From assembly GCA_003537575.1 (NCBI GenBank), contig DPRS01000041.1:1-45708 (forward strand): a DNA stretch of 45,708 nucleotides, written 5' to 3'. A program made the translations under genes and the position numbers. The stretch comes from Oxalobacteraceae bacterium. GTDB taxonomy: Bacteria > Pseudomonadota > Gammaproteobacteria > Burkholderiales > Burkholderiaceae_D. Positions 16,733 to 27,607 of this stretch are shown here, piece after piece; the stretch's first letter is position 1; every line of letters begins with the position of its first letter. The notes under the pieces are model-generated. The model was not told the origin of the DNA. It saw nothing but the letters and a program-made list of their open reading frames with translations, and did no database searches.

Positions 16733-17389
16733 ATGAACGAGCTTATCCAGAATTTCGCGGTCTACGTACTGCCCATCCTCTTTTCCATCACCCTGCATGA
16801 AGCCGCGCATGCCTATGCGGCTAAATATTTCGGCGACGCCACCGCTTATCTGCAGGGCCGCATGAGCCTGAACCCGGTGCGCCATATCGACCCGGTCGGT
16901 ACCCTGCTGATTCCGATCGTCCTGTACTTCGTCGGCAGTCCCTTCCTGTTCGGCTATGCCAAGCCAGTGCCGGTGGACTGGGGCAAGCTGCGTAATCCCA
17001 AGCGCGACATGCTCTGGGTGGCACTGGCCGGTCCTGCCGCCAACCTGCTGATGGCGCTGTTGTGGATACTGTTTTCGCTGCTGCTGATCGCGCTGCAGGT
17101 CAACGAGATGTTTTTTCTGAAGATGGCGCAGGCCGGCGTGGTCGTCAATCTGGTGATCTTCGCCTTCAACCTGTTTCCGGTGCCGCCGCTGGACGGCGGG
17201 CGCGTCATGTTCAGCATCCTGCCGAACCGCCTGGCCTACAAGTACGGCAGGCTGGAACCTTATGGATTCTTCATCGTACTGGCGCTGCTGTTTTTGCAGG
17301 TATTAAAATTCTGGATGATCCCGGTCATGACGGTGGCGAACACCGTCCTGCAATTGCTGGTATCCCCCTTGACCTTTTTGCTGAGTTAA
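16733..17389 (+). CDS. Site-2 protease-like membrane zinc peptidase (M50)
   Basis: A 218-residue polytopic inner-membrane peptidase of the M50 family (the small ywhC/Rv-type group without a PDZ domain). His22-Glu23-Ala-Ala-His26 (LHEAAHAYAAKYFGD) lies in the first transmembrane helix; the third zinc ligand is probably Asp154 in NLFPVPPLDGGRV. Further helices lie at about 58-76, 97-122, 130-152 and 180-200. Such proteases cut within membranes, usually anti-sigma factors or remnant signal peptides; the substrate here is unknown. trpS follows after 9 bases, so the two are probably cotranscribed, an arrangement that recurs in Betaproteobacteria. Confidence 0.9.
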   Translation: MNELIQNFAVYVLPILFSITLHEAAHAYAAKYFGDATAYLQGRMSLNPVRHIDPVGTLLIPIVLYFVGSPFLFGYAKPVPVDWGKLRNPKRDMLWVALAGPAANLLMALLWILFSLLLIALQVNEMFFLKMAQAGVVVNLVIFAFNLFPVPPLDGGRVMFSILPNRLAYKYGRLEPYGFFIVLALLFLQVLKFWMIPVMTVANTVLQLLVSPLTFLLS

Positions 17390-17398
17390 TTCATTACC

Positions 17399-18604
17399 AT
17401 GTTCCCTGATCGCGTCGTCTCCGGCATGCGCCCCACGGGTGCCCTTCATCTCGGCCATTTCCATGGCGCCCTGAAAAACTGGGTGAAGATGCAGGATGAA
17501 GTGCCTTGCCTGTTCTTCGTCGCCGACTGGCACGCCCTGACCACCCATTACGAAGATCCCGCGCAGATCCAGGCGAGCACCTGGGACATGGTGATCGACT
17601 GGCTGGCCGCCGGCGTCGATCCGGCCAAGGCCACCATCTTCATCCAGTCGAAAGTGCCGCAGCACGCCGAGCTGCACCTGCTCTTGTCGATGATGACGCC
17701 GCTGGGCTGGCTCGAGCGCGTGCCGACCTACAAGGACCAGCAGCAGAAGCTGTCCGACCGCGACCTCTCGACCTATGGTTTCCTCGGCTATCCGCTGCTG
17801 ATGTCGGCCGACGTGCTGCTGTACCGCGCCAGCATGGTGCCGGTCGGCGAAGACCAGATTCCCCACGTCGAGATCACCCGCGAGATCGCCCGGCGCTTCA
17901 ACCACATGTACGGCAAGGAACCGGGCTTCGCGGAAAAAGTGCAGGAGGCGCTGAAGAAACTGGGCGGCAAGCTGGGCAAGCAATACGAGGCTTTGCGCAC
18001 CGCCTACCAGGAGCAGGGCAAACACGAGGCGCTAGACGAGGCCAGGACCTTGCTGGACGCCGCGCAAAGCGTCAGCGTCGCCGACCGCGAGCGCCTGTTC
18101 GGCAATATCGCCGGCAGCCGCAAGATCATCCTGCCCGAGCCGCAGGTGCGCCTGACCGAAGCTTCGCGCCTGCCGGGGCTGGACGGTCAGAAGATGTCCA
18201 AGAGCTACGGCAATGCCATCGCGCTGCGGGAAGACAAGGAATCGGTCGTCAAGAAAATGCGCACCATGCCGACCGATCCGGCGCGCGTGCGCCGCACCGA
18301 TCCGGGCGATCCGGAGAAATGCCCGGTGTGGCAGCTGCACAAGGTCTATTCGGATGCGGACACCAGGGATTGGGTAGTCAAGGGCTGCACCTCGGCCGGC
18401 ATCGGCTGCCTCGAATGCAAGCAGCCGGTGATCGACGCCGTGCTGAAGGAACAGGAGCCGATACGCGAGCGCGCGCAGCGTTACCTGGACGAGCCGAAGC
18501 TGGTGCGCGATATCGTCTTCGATGGCTGCGCCAAGGCGCGCGCGCAGGCCGAGGAAACCATGCGCGACGTGCGCGAGGCGATGGGCCTCGGCTACGGCAG
18601 CTGA
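17399..18604 (+). CDS. trpS: Tryptophanyl-tRNA synthetase with Fe-S-type cysteine motif
   Basis: Charges tRNA-Trp with tryptophan. This is a long 401-residue form (E. coli has 334). Class I signatures are present: PTGALHLGHF (HIGH equivalent at residues 17-20) and KMSKS at 265-269. A helical insertion of about 60 residues (FAEKVQEALKKLGGKLG onward, about 180-245) separates the two halves of the Rossmann fold. The C-terminal domain has Cys308, Cys330, Cys337 and Cys340, spacing C-x21-C-x6-C-x2-C, very close to the C-x22-C-x6-C-x2-C motif that holds a [4Fe-4S] cluster in Thermotoga maritima TrpRS. It follows the protease gene by 9 bases and is followed by a methyltransferase gene. Confidence 0.96.
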   Translation: MFPDRVVSGMRPTGALHLGHFHGALKNWVKMQDEVPCLFFVADWHALTTHYEDPAQIQASTWDMVIDWLAAGVDPAKATIFIQSKVPQHAELHLLLSMMTPLGWLERVPTYKDQQQKLSDRDLSTYGFLGYPLLMSADVLLYRASMVPVGEDQIPHVEITREIARRFNHMYGKEPGFAEKVQEALKKLGGKLGKQYEALRTAYQEQGKHEALDEARTLLDAAQSVSVADRERLFGNIAGSRKIILPEPQVRLTEASRLPGLDGQKMSKSYGNAIALREDKESVVKKMRTMPTDPARVRRTDPGDPEKCPVWQLHKVYSDADTRDWVVKGCTSAGIGCLECKQPVIDAVLKEQEPIRERAQRYLDEPKLVRDIVFDGCAKARAQAEETMRDVREAMGLGYGS

Positions 18605-18615
18605 GAACGGCAGCG

Positions 18616-19236
18616 GTGCCGGCCAACGATACATTGCCGCCGGTCGCGCCGATGGCTGCCGGCGCCGATCTGGTGGCGCAGCCCTCGGCCTGGGTGCGGC
18701 GTTTCGCGCCGCTGATTCCGCAGGGCGAAGTGCTCGATCTGGCCTGCGGCAGCGGCCGGCATAGCCGCCTGCTTGCCGGCTTGGGCTACCGCGTGTGCGC
18801 GCTGGACCGCGATGTCGCCGTTGTAAGCAATCTGGCGCTCCCCGGCATTAACCCCCTGCAGCTCGATCTGGAAAACGGCACGCCATGGCCTTTTGCGCCG
18901 GCACGTTTTGCCGGCGCAGTCGTTACCAATTACCTGCATCGCCCCTTGTTCCCACTCCTGCTGGCCAGCATCGCGCCAGGCGGCGTATTGCTTTATGAGA
19001 CCTTCGCTTGCGGCAATGAGCGCTATGGCAAGCCGTCGAATCCGGATTTTCTGCTGCGGCCCGGGGAATTGCTGGACATCGTGTGCAACCAGGCTGCGGG
19101 AAACTGGCGTGTCGTCGCCTTCGAGGATGGCTATGTCGATGTGCCGAAGCCCGCGATGATGCAAAGGATTTGCGCGATCAAGGCCGATGGAACGGCGAAT
19201 AGCGCCATTGCCATGAATTTTCCAGGGATTTTTTAA
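18616..19236 (+). CDS. Class I SAM-dependent methyltransferase
   Basis: A 206-residue Rossmann-fold methyltransferase of unknown substrate. Motif I is VLDLACGSGRHSRLL, the acidic residue of motif II is in VCALDRDV, the post-I stretch is LQLDLENGTPWPF, motif IV is VVTNYLHRPLFPLL and motif V is IAPGGVLLYETFACGN. The PFAPARFAGAVVTNYLHR block resembles the tellurite-resistance TehB/UbiE-like group. Two starts are possible: GTG 18616, 11 bases after the trpS stop and favoured for its tight spacing, or ATG 18652, giving 194 residues. Probably cotranscribed with trpS. Confidence 0.85.
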   Translation: MPANDTLPPVAPMAAGADLVAQPSAWVRRFAPLIPQGEVLDLACGSGRHSRLLAGLGYRVCALDRDVAVVSNLALPGINPLQLDLENGTPWPFAPARFAGAVVTNYLHRPLFPLLLASIAPGGVLLYETFACGNERYGKPSNPDFLLRPGELLDIVCNQAAGNWRVVAFEDGYVDVPKPAMMQRICAIKADGTANSAIAMNFPGIF

Positions 19237-19320
19237 TCGGATTTGCCTGTGCGAAGGACCCCATAGGCGCAGGCGATCCGCTACAATCGTATTTTTCCAT
19301 CTTTCTGTTTCTTAAATACC

Positions 19321-20199
19321 ATGATTCAGGGCAGCATAGTAGCGATCGTCACCCCCATGCATGCAGATGGCAGCCTGGATCTGCCGGGCTTGCGCAATCT
19401 GATCGACTGGCACATCGCCGAAGGTACTGATGGCATCGTCATCGTCGGCACCACCGGCGAATCGCCCACCGTCTCGGTCGAGGAACATTGCGAACTGATC
19501 AAAGTAGCAGTCGAGCACACTGCCAAGCGCATTCCTGTGATCGCTGGCACCGGCGGCAATTCGACCGATGAAGCGATCGAGTTGACCCGCTTCGCCAAGC
19601 AGGCCGGCGCCGATGCCTCGCTGCAGGTTGTGCCTTATTACAACCGTCCTACCCAGGAAGGCATGTACCAGCACTTCAGGAAGATCGCCGAAGCGGTGGA
19701 CCTGCCGGTCATTCTCTATAACGTCCCCGGTCGTACCGTGGCCGATATGTCGAATGAGACCATCGTCCGTCTGGCGCAGGTGCCCGGAATCATCGGCGTC
19801 AAGGATGCGACCGGCAACGTCGGCCGCGGCACCGACCTCCTGCGCCTGGCGCCGAAGTCCTTTGCCGTGTATTCCGGCGACGATCCGACCGCGATGGCAC
19901 TGATGTTCTGCGGCGCTAAGGGCAATATTTCCGTGACGGCCAATGTGGCGCCGCGCGCCATGCATGAATTGTGCGTGGCTGCCATGCAAGGGGAAACTGC
20001 CAAGGCTGTCGATATCAACAACCGCCTGCTGCCGCTGCATAACAAGCTGTTCGTCGAGCCGAATCCGGTGCCGGTGAAATGGGCCTTGGCGGAAATGGGC
20101 AAGATGCCGTCGGGCATCCGCCTGCCGCTGGTTCCGTTGGCGGCGGAATTCCATGAGACTGTCCGTAAGGCATTGCGCGAAGCTGCTGTATTACAGTAA
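19321..20199 (+). CDS. dapA: 4-hydroxy-tetrahydrodipicolinate synthase
   Basis: Condenses pyruvate and aspartate semialdehyde, the first committed step to meso-diaminopimelate and lysine. The 292-residue TIM barrel is full length. Lys161 in GVKDATGN forms the Schiff base with pyruvate, Tyr133 in YNVPGRT is the proton relay, and GTTGESPT binds the carboxylate. The last codons and stop lie in a perfect 31-bp tandem duplication (20165-20226) that leaves the protein end unchanged. The promoter region ends with TACAAT near 19283. bamC begins 87 bases downstream, as in E. coli and many other Proteobacteria. Confidence 0.97.
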   Translation: MIQGSIVAIVTPMHADGSLDLPGLRNLIDWHIAEGTDGIVIVGTTGESPTVSVEEHCELIKVAVEHTAKRIPVIAGTGGNSTDEAIELTRFAKQAGADASLQVVPYYNRPTQEGMYQHFRKIAEAVDLPVILYNVPGRTVADMSNETIVRLAQVPGIIGVKDATGNVGRGTDLLRLAPKSFAVYSGDDPTAMALMFCGAKGNISVTANVAPRAMHELCVAAMQGETAKAVDINNRLLPLHNKLFVEPNPVPVKWALAEMGKMPSGIRLPLVPLAAEFHETVRKALREAAVLQ

Positions 20200-20226
20200 G
20201 GCATTGCGCGAAGCTGCTGTATTACA
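20165..20226. repeat. Perfect 31-bp tandem duplication across the dapA stop
   Basis: Copy 1 is 20165-20195 and copy 2 is 20196-20226, identical at all 31 positions. Copy 1 encodes the end KALREAAVLQ. Reading on past copy 2, CAA TAA would have closed the undupli-cated gene, while the junction now gives CAG TAA, so the encoded end is the same with or without the duplication. Confidence 0.95.
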
Positions 20227-20286
20227 ATAAGTGCTTGGCGGTGCTATGGCACTCTTGATCTTGTTCGGTTTTTAACCCGTATCCTT

Positions 20287-21477
20287 ATGATTATTCGCAA
20301 GAACAAACTTTCATTGAACTCTATTTATTTCACGCGCACCTTGCTGAGTGCGGCCATTCTTACCAGCATGGTCGGCTGCAGTTCGCTGAGCTCGATGATG
20401 GAACCGGATCGGGTCGATTACAAAAGCGCAAGCAAGGCGCCAACCAAGACGCTGGAGATTCCGCCAAATCTGACGCAACTGCAACACGATAATCGCTATG
20501 CCGTTCAGGAAAACAACCGCGGCATTGCCACGGCGACCGGCTACAACCTGCAACAGCAGGGCAGCGCTCCCAGCGTCAACACCCAGGTGGTGGCGCCGTC
20601 AAAGTCGGCCGACATGCGCATCGAGCGTGCCGGCAACCAGCGCTGGCTGGTGACCAAGGCCTCTCCGGAAGCCTTGTGGCCGCAAATCAAGGAGTTCTGG
20701 CAAGATGCCGGCTTCCTGATTAATGTTGAAATGCCGGAAACCGGCGTGATGGAAACCGATTGGGCGGAAAAGCGCCTGAACGTGCCGCAGGGCACGGTTC
20801 GCGGTATTCTCAGCAAGGCGCTGGACACAGCTTATGATAGCGGCGTTCGCGACAAATTCCGCACCCGCCTGGAACGTGCTCCGGATGGCAGCACCGAAAT
20901 CTATATCAGTCACCGTGGCGCCGAGGAAATCCTGATCGGCGGCGCGAATATCCAAAGCGGCGCGCAGACGACGACCTGGGTCGGGCGTCCTTCCGATCCA
21001 GGGCTGGAGGCGCAAATGCTGAGCCAGATGATGACGAGGCTCGGCGCTGATGAAGTCAGGGCCAAGGCGATCGTCGCCAATGCCTCGCCGATCCAGTTGC
21101 GCTCCAGGCTGATCAAGGGCGAGGCCGGTTCGTACGTCGAGGATAACGAGGGCTTCGATCGCGCATGGCGCCGCGTCGGCCTGGCACTTGACCGCGTCGG
21201 CTTTACCGTGGAAGACCGCGATCGCTCGCAGGGCCTGTATTTCGTACGTTACGTCGATCAGGACAAGGATGCGCAAGACAAGGCGGAGAAGGGCTTCTTC
21301 TCGAAACTGTTCTCGTTCGGTTCCAAGGATGATGCCAAATCGACGCAGCGCTATCGCATCTCTGTGAAGGAAAGCGGCGGCATCAGCCGCATCCAGGTGC
21401 TCGATGGCGAAGGCCGTCCGGACACTTCGGCCACCGCCGGCAGGATTCTGACGCTGCTGAACGATCAGCTGAAGTAA
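20287..21477 (+). CDS. bamC: Outer-membrane assembly lipoprotein BamC
   Basis: Lipoprotein subunit of the BAM complex that inserts beta-barrel proteins in the outer membrane. The 396-residue precursor has a signal peptide ending in a lipobox (TSMVGC), then the conserved unstructured segment beginning DRVDYKSASKAPTKTLEIPPNL that lies along BamD in E. coli. Two helix-grip domains follow (about residues 105-220 and 265-390). The tail ends TAGRILTLLNDQLK. It is longer than the E. coli protein (344 residues), with a linker rich in Lys and Asp around residues 320-350. It follows dapA, the standard context, and ends with a clear intrinsic terminator 22 bases past the stop. Confidence 0.94.
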   Translation: MIIRKNKLSLNSIYFTRTLLSAAILTSMVGCSSLSSMMEPDRVDYKSASKAPTKTLEIPPNLTQLQHDNRYAVQENNRGIATATGYNLQQQGSAPSVNTQVVAPSKSADMRIERAGNQRWLVTKASPEALWPQIKEFWQDAGFLINVEMPETGVMETDWAEKRLNVPQGTVRGILSKALDTAYDSGVRDKFRTRLERAPDGSTEIYISHRGAEEILIGGANIQSGAQTTTWVGRPSDPGLEAQMLSQMMTRLGADEVRAKAIVANASPIQLRSRLIKGEAGSYVEDNEGFDRAWRRVGLALDRVGFTVEDRDRSQGLYFVRYVDQDKDAQDKAEKGFFSKLFSFGSKDDAKSTQRYRISVKESGGISRIQVLDGEGRPDTSATAGRILTLLNDQLK

Positions 21478-21499
21478 ACCCCGTCGTATTGCCCAGACA

Positions 21500-21526
21500 A
21501 GCCGTCCGCTGAGCGGGCGGCTTTTT
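21500..21526 (+). terminator. Intrinsic terminator of bamC
   Basis: A 10-bp stem (arms 21500-21509 and 21513-21522, one G-T pair) with a 3-base loop, followed by TTTTT. It sits 22 bases past the bamC stop. Confidence 0.9.
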
Positions 21527-21601
21527 ATTTGCGCGCTCGTTTGTGTTTGTGCAGCGGTGCTGCCGCCATGCGCAGATGGGCGTAAGAGGAAAAAATGGGC
21601 G

Positions 21602-21627
21602 AAAAAAAACCGGCCCGAAGGCCGGTT
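21602..21627 (-). terminator. Intrinsic terminator of the ETTTT lipoprotein gene
   Basis: On the minus strand AACCGGCC-TTCG-GGCCGGTT followed by a run of T: a perfect 8-bp stem with a stable UUCG loop, 19 bases past the stop codon. Confidence 0.92.
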
Positions 21628-21646
21628 CTTCACAACGCCTTGCTGA

Positions 21647-21838
21647 TTACTTAGCCAGGGTGGTGGTGGTTTCTTCAGCCACGGTGGTGGTGGTTTCGCC
21701 AGCGGTGGTGGTGGTTTCAGCAGCGGTCGTGGTGGTTTCGATCACGGTGGTGGTGGTTTCAACCGGAGCTTCTTCCTTTTGGCCGCAAGCAGCCAGGGCG
21801 ATAGCAAACAGGGAGGCGATCAGCAGATTCTTTTTCAT
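21647..21838 (-). CDS. Small lipoprotein with five ETTTT repeats
   Basis: A 63-residue predicted lipoprotein. The frame is open further upstream, but MKKNLLIASLFAIALAAC is a perfect signal peptide with lipobox LAAC (Cys18). Asp is absent at +2 (Gly), so outer-membrane sorting is expected. The mature 46 residues are GQKEEAPV followed by five ETTTT blocks spaced about 7 residues apart (ETTTTVI, ETTTTAA, ETTTTAG, ETTTTVAE, ETTTTLAK); the DNA carries matching units of 21-24 bp. No globular domain is possible. Expression looks real: a good promoter (-35 TTGTCA 21991-21996, -10 TATAAT 21967-21972) and a strong terminator flank it. I do not know a function; a threonine-rich stalk, glycosylation target or cell-envelope spacer is conceivable. 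Confidence 0.8.
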   Translation of the reverse strand: MKKNLLIASLFAIALAACGQKEEAPVETTTTVIETTTTAAETTTTAGETTTTVAEETTTTLAK

Positions 21839-22140
21839 GAATTTTCCTTCGAAATTTAAACAGGTTTGCGATGAATAATTACCGGTAATTATCGCTCGAT
21901 AGGGCGCTTTCGCAGATGTATCGACCAATGCTGCAGTGCGATAATGCGAAACCTTCCTAACTCATCATTATAGCGGGTTTTTCTATGGAATGACAAAAAC
22001 GAATTCCTAAAAGGAACTTTGTTTGTATCCACACAACAGAAGTTGATACTTGGAATCACTCGCTGAATATGTGAACGCTTGTTCTCGCTACTGGGATGAC
22101 AAAAATCAATAAATAAATTCAAGGAAAAAAGATTTCTGCA
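21839..22140. promoter_or_regulatory. 302-base AT-rich leader and promoter of the ETTTT lipoprotein gene
   Basis: No gene seen; a 77-codon frame on the minus strand lacks any start signal and family likeness. On the minus strand there is TTGTCA (21991-21996), an 18-base spacer and TATAAT (21967-21972), predicting a transcript start near 21960 and a leader of about 120 bases. The leader holds an 18-bp perfect palindrome at 21875-21892. Confidence 0.65.
21875..21892. promoter_or_regulatory. 18-bp perfect palindrome in the lipoprotein leader
   Basis: ATAATTACCGGTAATTAT is its own reverse complement. It lies 37 bases upstream of the lipoprotein ATG, downstream of the predicted transcript start, a position that suits a repressor operator. 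Confidence 0.5.
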
Positions 22141-23262
22141 TTACCCCAGTTCGATCCATCCATCGCCATACCACTGGTGCAAGGTTTCCAGGACATCGCT
22201 CGAAGCCGTCGCCAGCGCATCGCCAGCCAGCTGGCGCTGATTGGCCAGGAGCAGCAAGGGCTTTTGCTCGGCGCGACCGGCGGTGAATGATTCGCCGTTG
22301 ATAAAGATATGCTTGCCGCGATAAAGCATGTGCGTCTTGCGCGAGAGCTTGATGCCGCGCTTGCCGGCGGCCTCGATGAAACGGGCTAGGCTCAATGGCC
22401 GCGCGGGAGCCTTGAAAAAGACGCTGGGCTTGGGTTCGGAGAGATATTCGCCGAGGAAAATGGCGACGTCAGCCGCGTCGAAAGTAATTTGCTGCAACTG
22501 ATGGTGAACCTTCTGCAGCATGGCGGTGCTGATCTCGGCCGGCGCGCGTGCCGGCGTCAGTTCGGGATCGGCGTAGCGGCCGGGGAGTTCGATGGTTTCG
22601 GCCATGAACTGCAGGAAGGCTTCGCCGAGCTCCTGGTAATGCGGGGTGCGGAAGCCGACCGAGTAGGTCATGCATTCGCCGATCGCCACGCCGTCGTGGG
22701 CGTAGTGCGGCGGCAGGTACAGCATGTCGCCCGGCTCCAGCACGTACTCCTGTTCGGGCTTGAAGTTTTTCAGGATTTTCAGCGGCATGCCTTCGACCAG
22801 GCTGAGGTCTTTCTGCGGGCCGATACGCCAGCGCCGCTGGCCGTGCGCCTGCAGCAGGAAGACGTCGTAGGAATCGAAATGCGGACCGACGCCGCCACCA
22901 TCGGTGGCGTAGCTGATCATCAGGTCGTCGAGCCGGGCATCCGGGATGAAGTTGAATTGCCGCAGCAGCCGGTCGGCCGCATCCTGGTGCAGATTGACGC
23001 CTTGCACCAGCAGCGTCCATTCTTTCTGCGAGAAGGCCGGGGTCTTGTCGATCGGGCCGTGGCGCAGTTCCCAGTGGCGGTCGAAGTGCGTGATCAGGCG
23101 CGATTCGACGTCGTCCTGGCGCGCCAGATCGAACAGCGCATCGCGCTTGAGCAAGGGCTTGAAGCCGGGGATAGCCTGGCGCACCAGCAGCGGTTTCTTG
23201 TGCCAGTATTCGCGCAGGAAGCGTGCGGGCGTCATGTCGCCCAGTAGAGTCATTTTTTTCAT
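22141..23262 (-). CDS. roxA: Ribosomal oxygenase, 50S L16 arginine hydroxylase (YcfD/RoxA)
   Basis: JmjC-type 2-oxoglutarate and Fe(II)-dependent oxygenase that in E. coli hydroxylates an arginine of ribosomal protein L16. With the ATG at 23262 (MKKMTLLGDMTPARFL) the protein has 373 residues, the same length as E. coli YcfD; the frame is open 23 codons further but into the slyD promoter region. The iron facial triad is His128-x-Asp130 (GPHFDSYDVFLL) and His189 (YAHDGVA). YWHKKPLLVRQA at the N-terminus and a winged-helix-like C-terminal domain are family features. It is divergent from the slyD-like gene. Confidence 0.92.
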   Translation of the reverse strand: MKKMTLLGDMTPARFLREYWHKKPLLVRQAIPGFKPLLKRDALFDLARQDDVESRLITHFDRHWELRHGPIDKTPAFSQKEWTLLVQGVNLHQDAADRLLRQFNFIPDARLDDLMISYATDGGGVGPHFDSYDVFLLQAHGQRRWRIGPQKDLSLVEGMPLKILKNFKPEQEYVLEPGDMLYLPPHYAHDGVAIGECMTYSVGFRTPHYQELGEAFLQFMAETIELPGRYADPELTPARAPAEISTAMLQKVHHQLQQITFDAADVAIFLGEYLSEPKPSVFFKAPARPLSLARFIEAAGKRGIKLSRKTHMLYRGKHIFINGESFTAGRAEQKPLLLLANQRQLAGDALATASSDVLETLHQWYGDGWIELG

Positions 23263-23339
23263 GGCCTCAATTATATCGCCGTGCTTGTGCTGAAATTCCT
23301 GCAATTCACGTATTTCGCAGGCCATGCGCATTGGGTTGG

Positions 23340-23345
23340 TATAAT
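23340..23345 (+). promoter_or_regulatory. Consensus -10 box of the slyD-like gene
   Basis: TATAAT lies 32 bases before the slyD-like ATG. No good -35 is visible at the right distance. Confidence 0.5.
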
Positions 23346-23376
23346 TCTGCCATCGTCCAATGAAAGGAATGCGGCC

Positions 23377-23916
23377 ATGAAGATTGCCCGAAATACCGTA
23401 GTGACCCTGAACTACACACTGTCAGATGCGCAAGGCAATCTGATCGAGGAAAGCCGTGAACCGATGGTGTACCTGCATGGCGGTTACCAGAATACCCTGC
23501 CGAAAATCGAGGAGGCGCTGGAAGGTCAGCAAGCCGGCTACCAGACCACCATCCAGGTCGAGCCGGAAGACGCCTTCGGCGAATACGACCCCGAACTGGT
23601 GCGGATGGAAGATCGCAAGCATCTGCCGCCGCAGCTGGAAGTCGGCATGCAGTTCGAGGGTTCTCCCGAAGCGGGCGACGAGCATCAGGAATCGCTGATT
23701 TTTACCGTGACCGACATCGCCGACGACAAGGTGGTCCTGGACGGCAACCATCCTCTGGCGGGCGTGGCCTTGCGTTTCGGGTTGAACGTGGTGGGTGTGC
23801 GCGCCGCCAGCGACGAGGAAGTCGCCCATGGCCACGTGCATGGCGCGCATGGTCATCATCACGGCGACGATGAGGACGAGGAAGGCGACGAGTTTCGCAG
23901 CCTGCCGATCCAGTAA
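23377..23916 (+). CDS. slyD: SlyD-like FKBP-type peptidyl-prolyl isomerase
   Basis: A 179-residue cytoplasmic prolyl isomerase and metallochaperone of the SlyD group. The start MKIARNTVVTLNYTLSDAQGN is chosen from homology and the GAAAGGA ribosome binding site 8 bases upstream; the open frame extends 32 codons further. The FKBP half includes MVYLHGGYQNTLPKIEEAL; the inserted-flap chaperone domain follows (about 70-135). The C-terminal tail is His- and Asp/Glu-rich (HGHVHGAHGHHHGDDEDEE) and should bind Ni or similar metals, supporting hydrogenase or urease maturation in relatives. No cysteine is present in this tail, unlike E. coli SlyD. Confidence 0.9.
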   Translation: MKIARNTVVTLNYTLSDAQGNLIEESREPMVYLHGGYQNTLPKIEEALEGQQAGYQTTIQVEPEDAFGEYDPELVRMEDRKHLPPQLEVGMQFEGSPEAGDEHQESLIFTVTDIADDKVVLDGNHPLAGVALRFGLNVVGVRAASDEEVAHGHVHGAHGHHHGDDEDEEGDEFRSLPIQ

Positions 23917-23942
23917 GTAGCGCCGCAGTTTTCCCGCGGCTT

Positions 23943-24877
23943 TCAGTCGCGCGCCGGTTCAGCGCCCTTGCCGGGCGCGACGGCAAACAGCGCCGGGCGC
24001 GCTGGCGTCACCTTGATGCTGATCCATTCGGACGCCACCGCCAGATCTCCCAGATTGTCTTTCCAGCGAATGACGGGCGCGTCCTGCCTGCCGTCGCGCG
24101 GCGGCTGGTTGTGCACCACCAATATCTTTCCCGGGAAGCTGGCAGCGAGCGTAAGCAGTAGTCGCCGCGTTTCACGGAAGCCGTCGCGCCGCACATTGTC
24201 TTCCTTTTGCGGATACAGCGGGTTGCCGTCGCAGAAAATGACGATGCCTGCGGATCGCTTACGCCTGGCATACATGAAGATGCGTTGCAGCCACTCCTTG
24301 TTGGCGACCAGGCGGTCTTCGAATTCGCCGTTGCGGCCGGCGGCACTCAGATAACGGTTATTGTTAGCTGGCAGATTCAGTGTCGCAAACATAATGCCGC
24401 CGATTTCCCAGCGGGCATTCTCGGCGTAATCGCGAAACTTCGGGTTGGTCGACTGGCGGATCAGCGGAATGCGGCTGGCGCCGAAGGAGAGATCGTCGGC
24501 AAAGAACAGCTCGCGCAGGCGACGCAGGCGCTCCAGCGCCGCCGGTCTGCCGTCGCGATGGCGGCAATCGCTCCAGTCGCTTTCCGACAGCGAAACCACC
24601 AGCCCGTGCTTGGCCTGGTTTAGCAGTGCATGCCGCTGCTCATAGAGCTCGTCGCTGCAGGGCTCGATGCCGGACTTGATGCCGCCCACCACTACGAATG
24701 CCAGGTTTGCCTGGTCCGCTTCCGCCAGCGCCTGGCGCAGGCCGGATTCATCCGTCAGGGCATCGCCGAAGGGATGGGCGATGTAGCCGAAGGCGAATTT
24801 TCCTTCCGTGCCGAAAGCAGGGCGGGTCAGCGCCAGGAAGGCCAGCACGCCGGCCAGCAGCAGGCTCTTCATGCGGC

Positions 24878-24881
<4 letters not shown>
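23943..24881 (-). CDS. Exported, apparently degenerate metallophosphoesterase-like protein
   Basis: A 312-residue protein with an N-terminal signal peptide (MSRMKSLLLAGVLAFLALTRPAFG). The start overlaps the mutS stop (ATGA), so it is coupled to mutS. The layout recalls exported calcineurin-like phosphoesterases with the block order GDIKSG, PCSD, GDNEWTDCHR, LR-ELFF, RQS, ENARW, LN-NN and HGD-H. Here the protein reads GGIKSG, PCSDELY, SESDWSDCRH, LRELFFADD, RQSTNP, ENARWEIGGIMFATLN and VVHNQPPRDG. The scaffold residues are kept, but the metal-binding Asp, Asn and His positions are mostly replaced. It may therefore be an inactive binding protein. The family comparison is from memory; the frame itself is well supported. 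Confidence 0.7.

Positions 24882-27607
<2,726 letters not shown>

Noticed and set aside
17506..18615. Open frame through trpS that extends the methyltransferase gene upstream
   Set aside because: The upstream part is an Arg/Ala-rich shadow of trpS; the methyltransferase begins at 18616 or 18652.
21889..22122. A 77-codon minus-strand frame upstream of the ETTTT lipoprotein gene
   Set aside because: AT-rich promoter and leader sequence with no start signal or recognisable domain.
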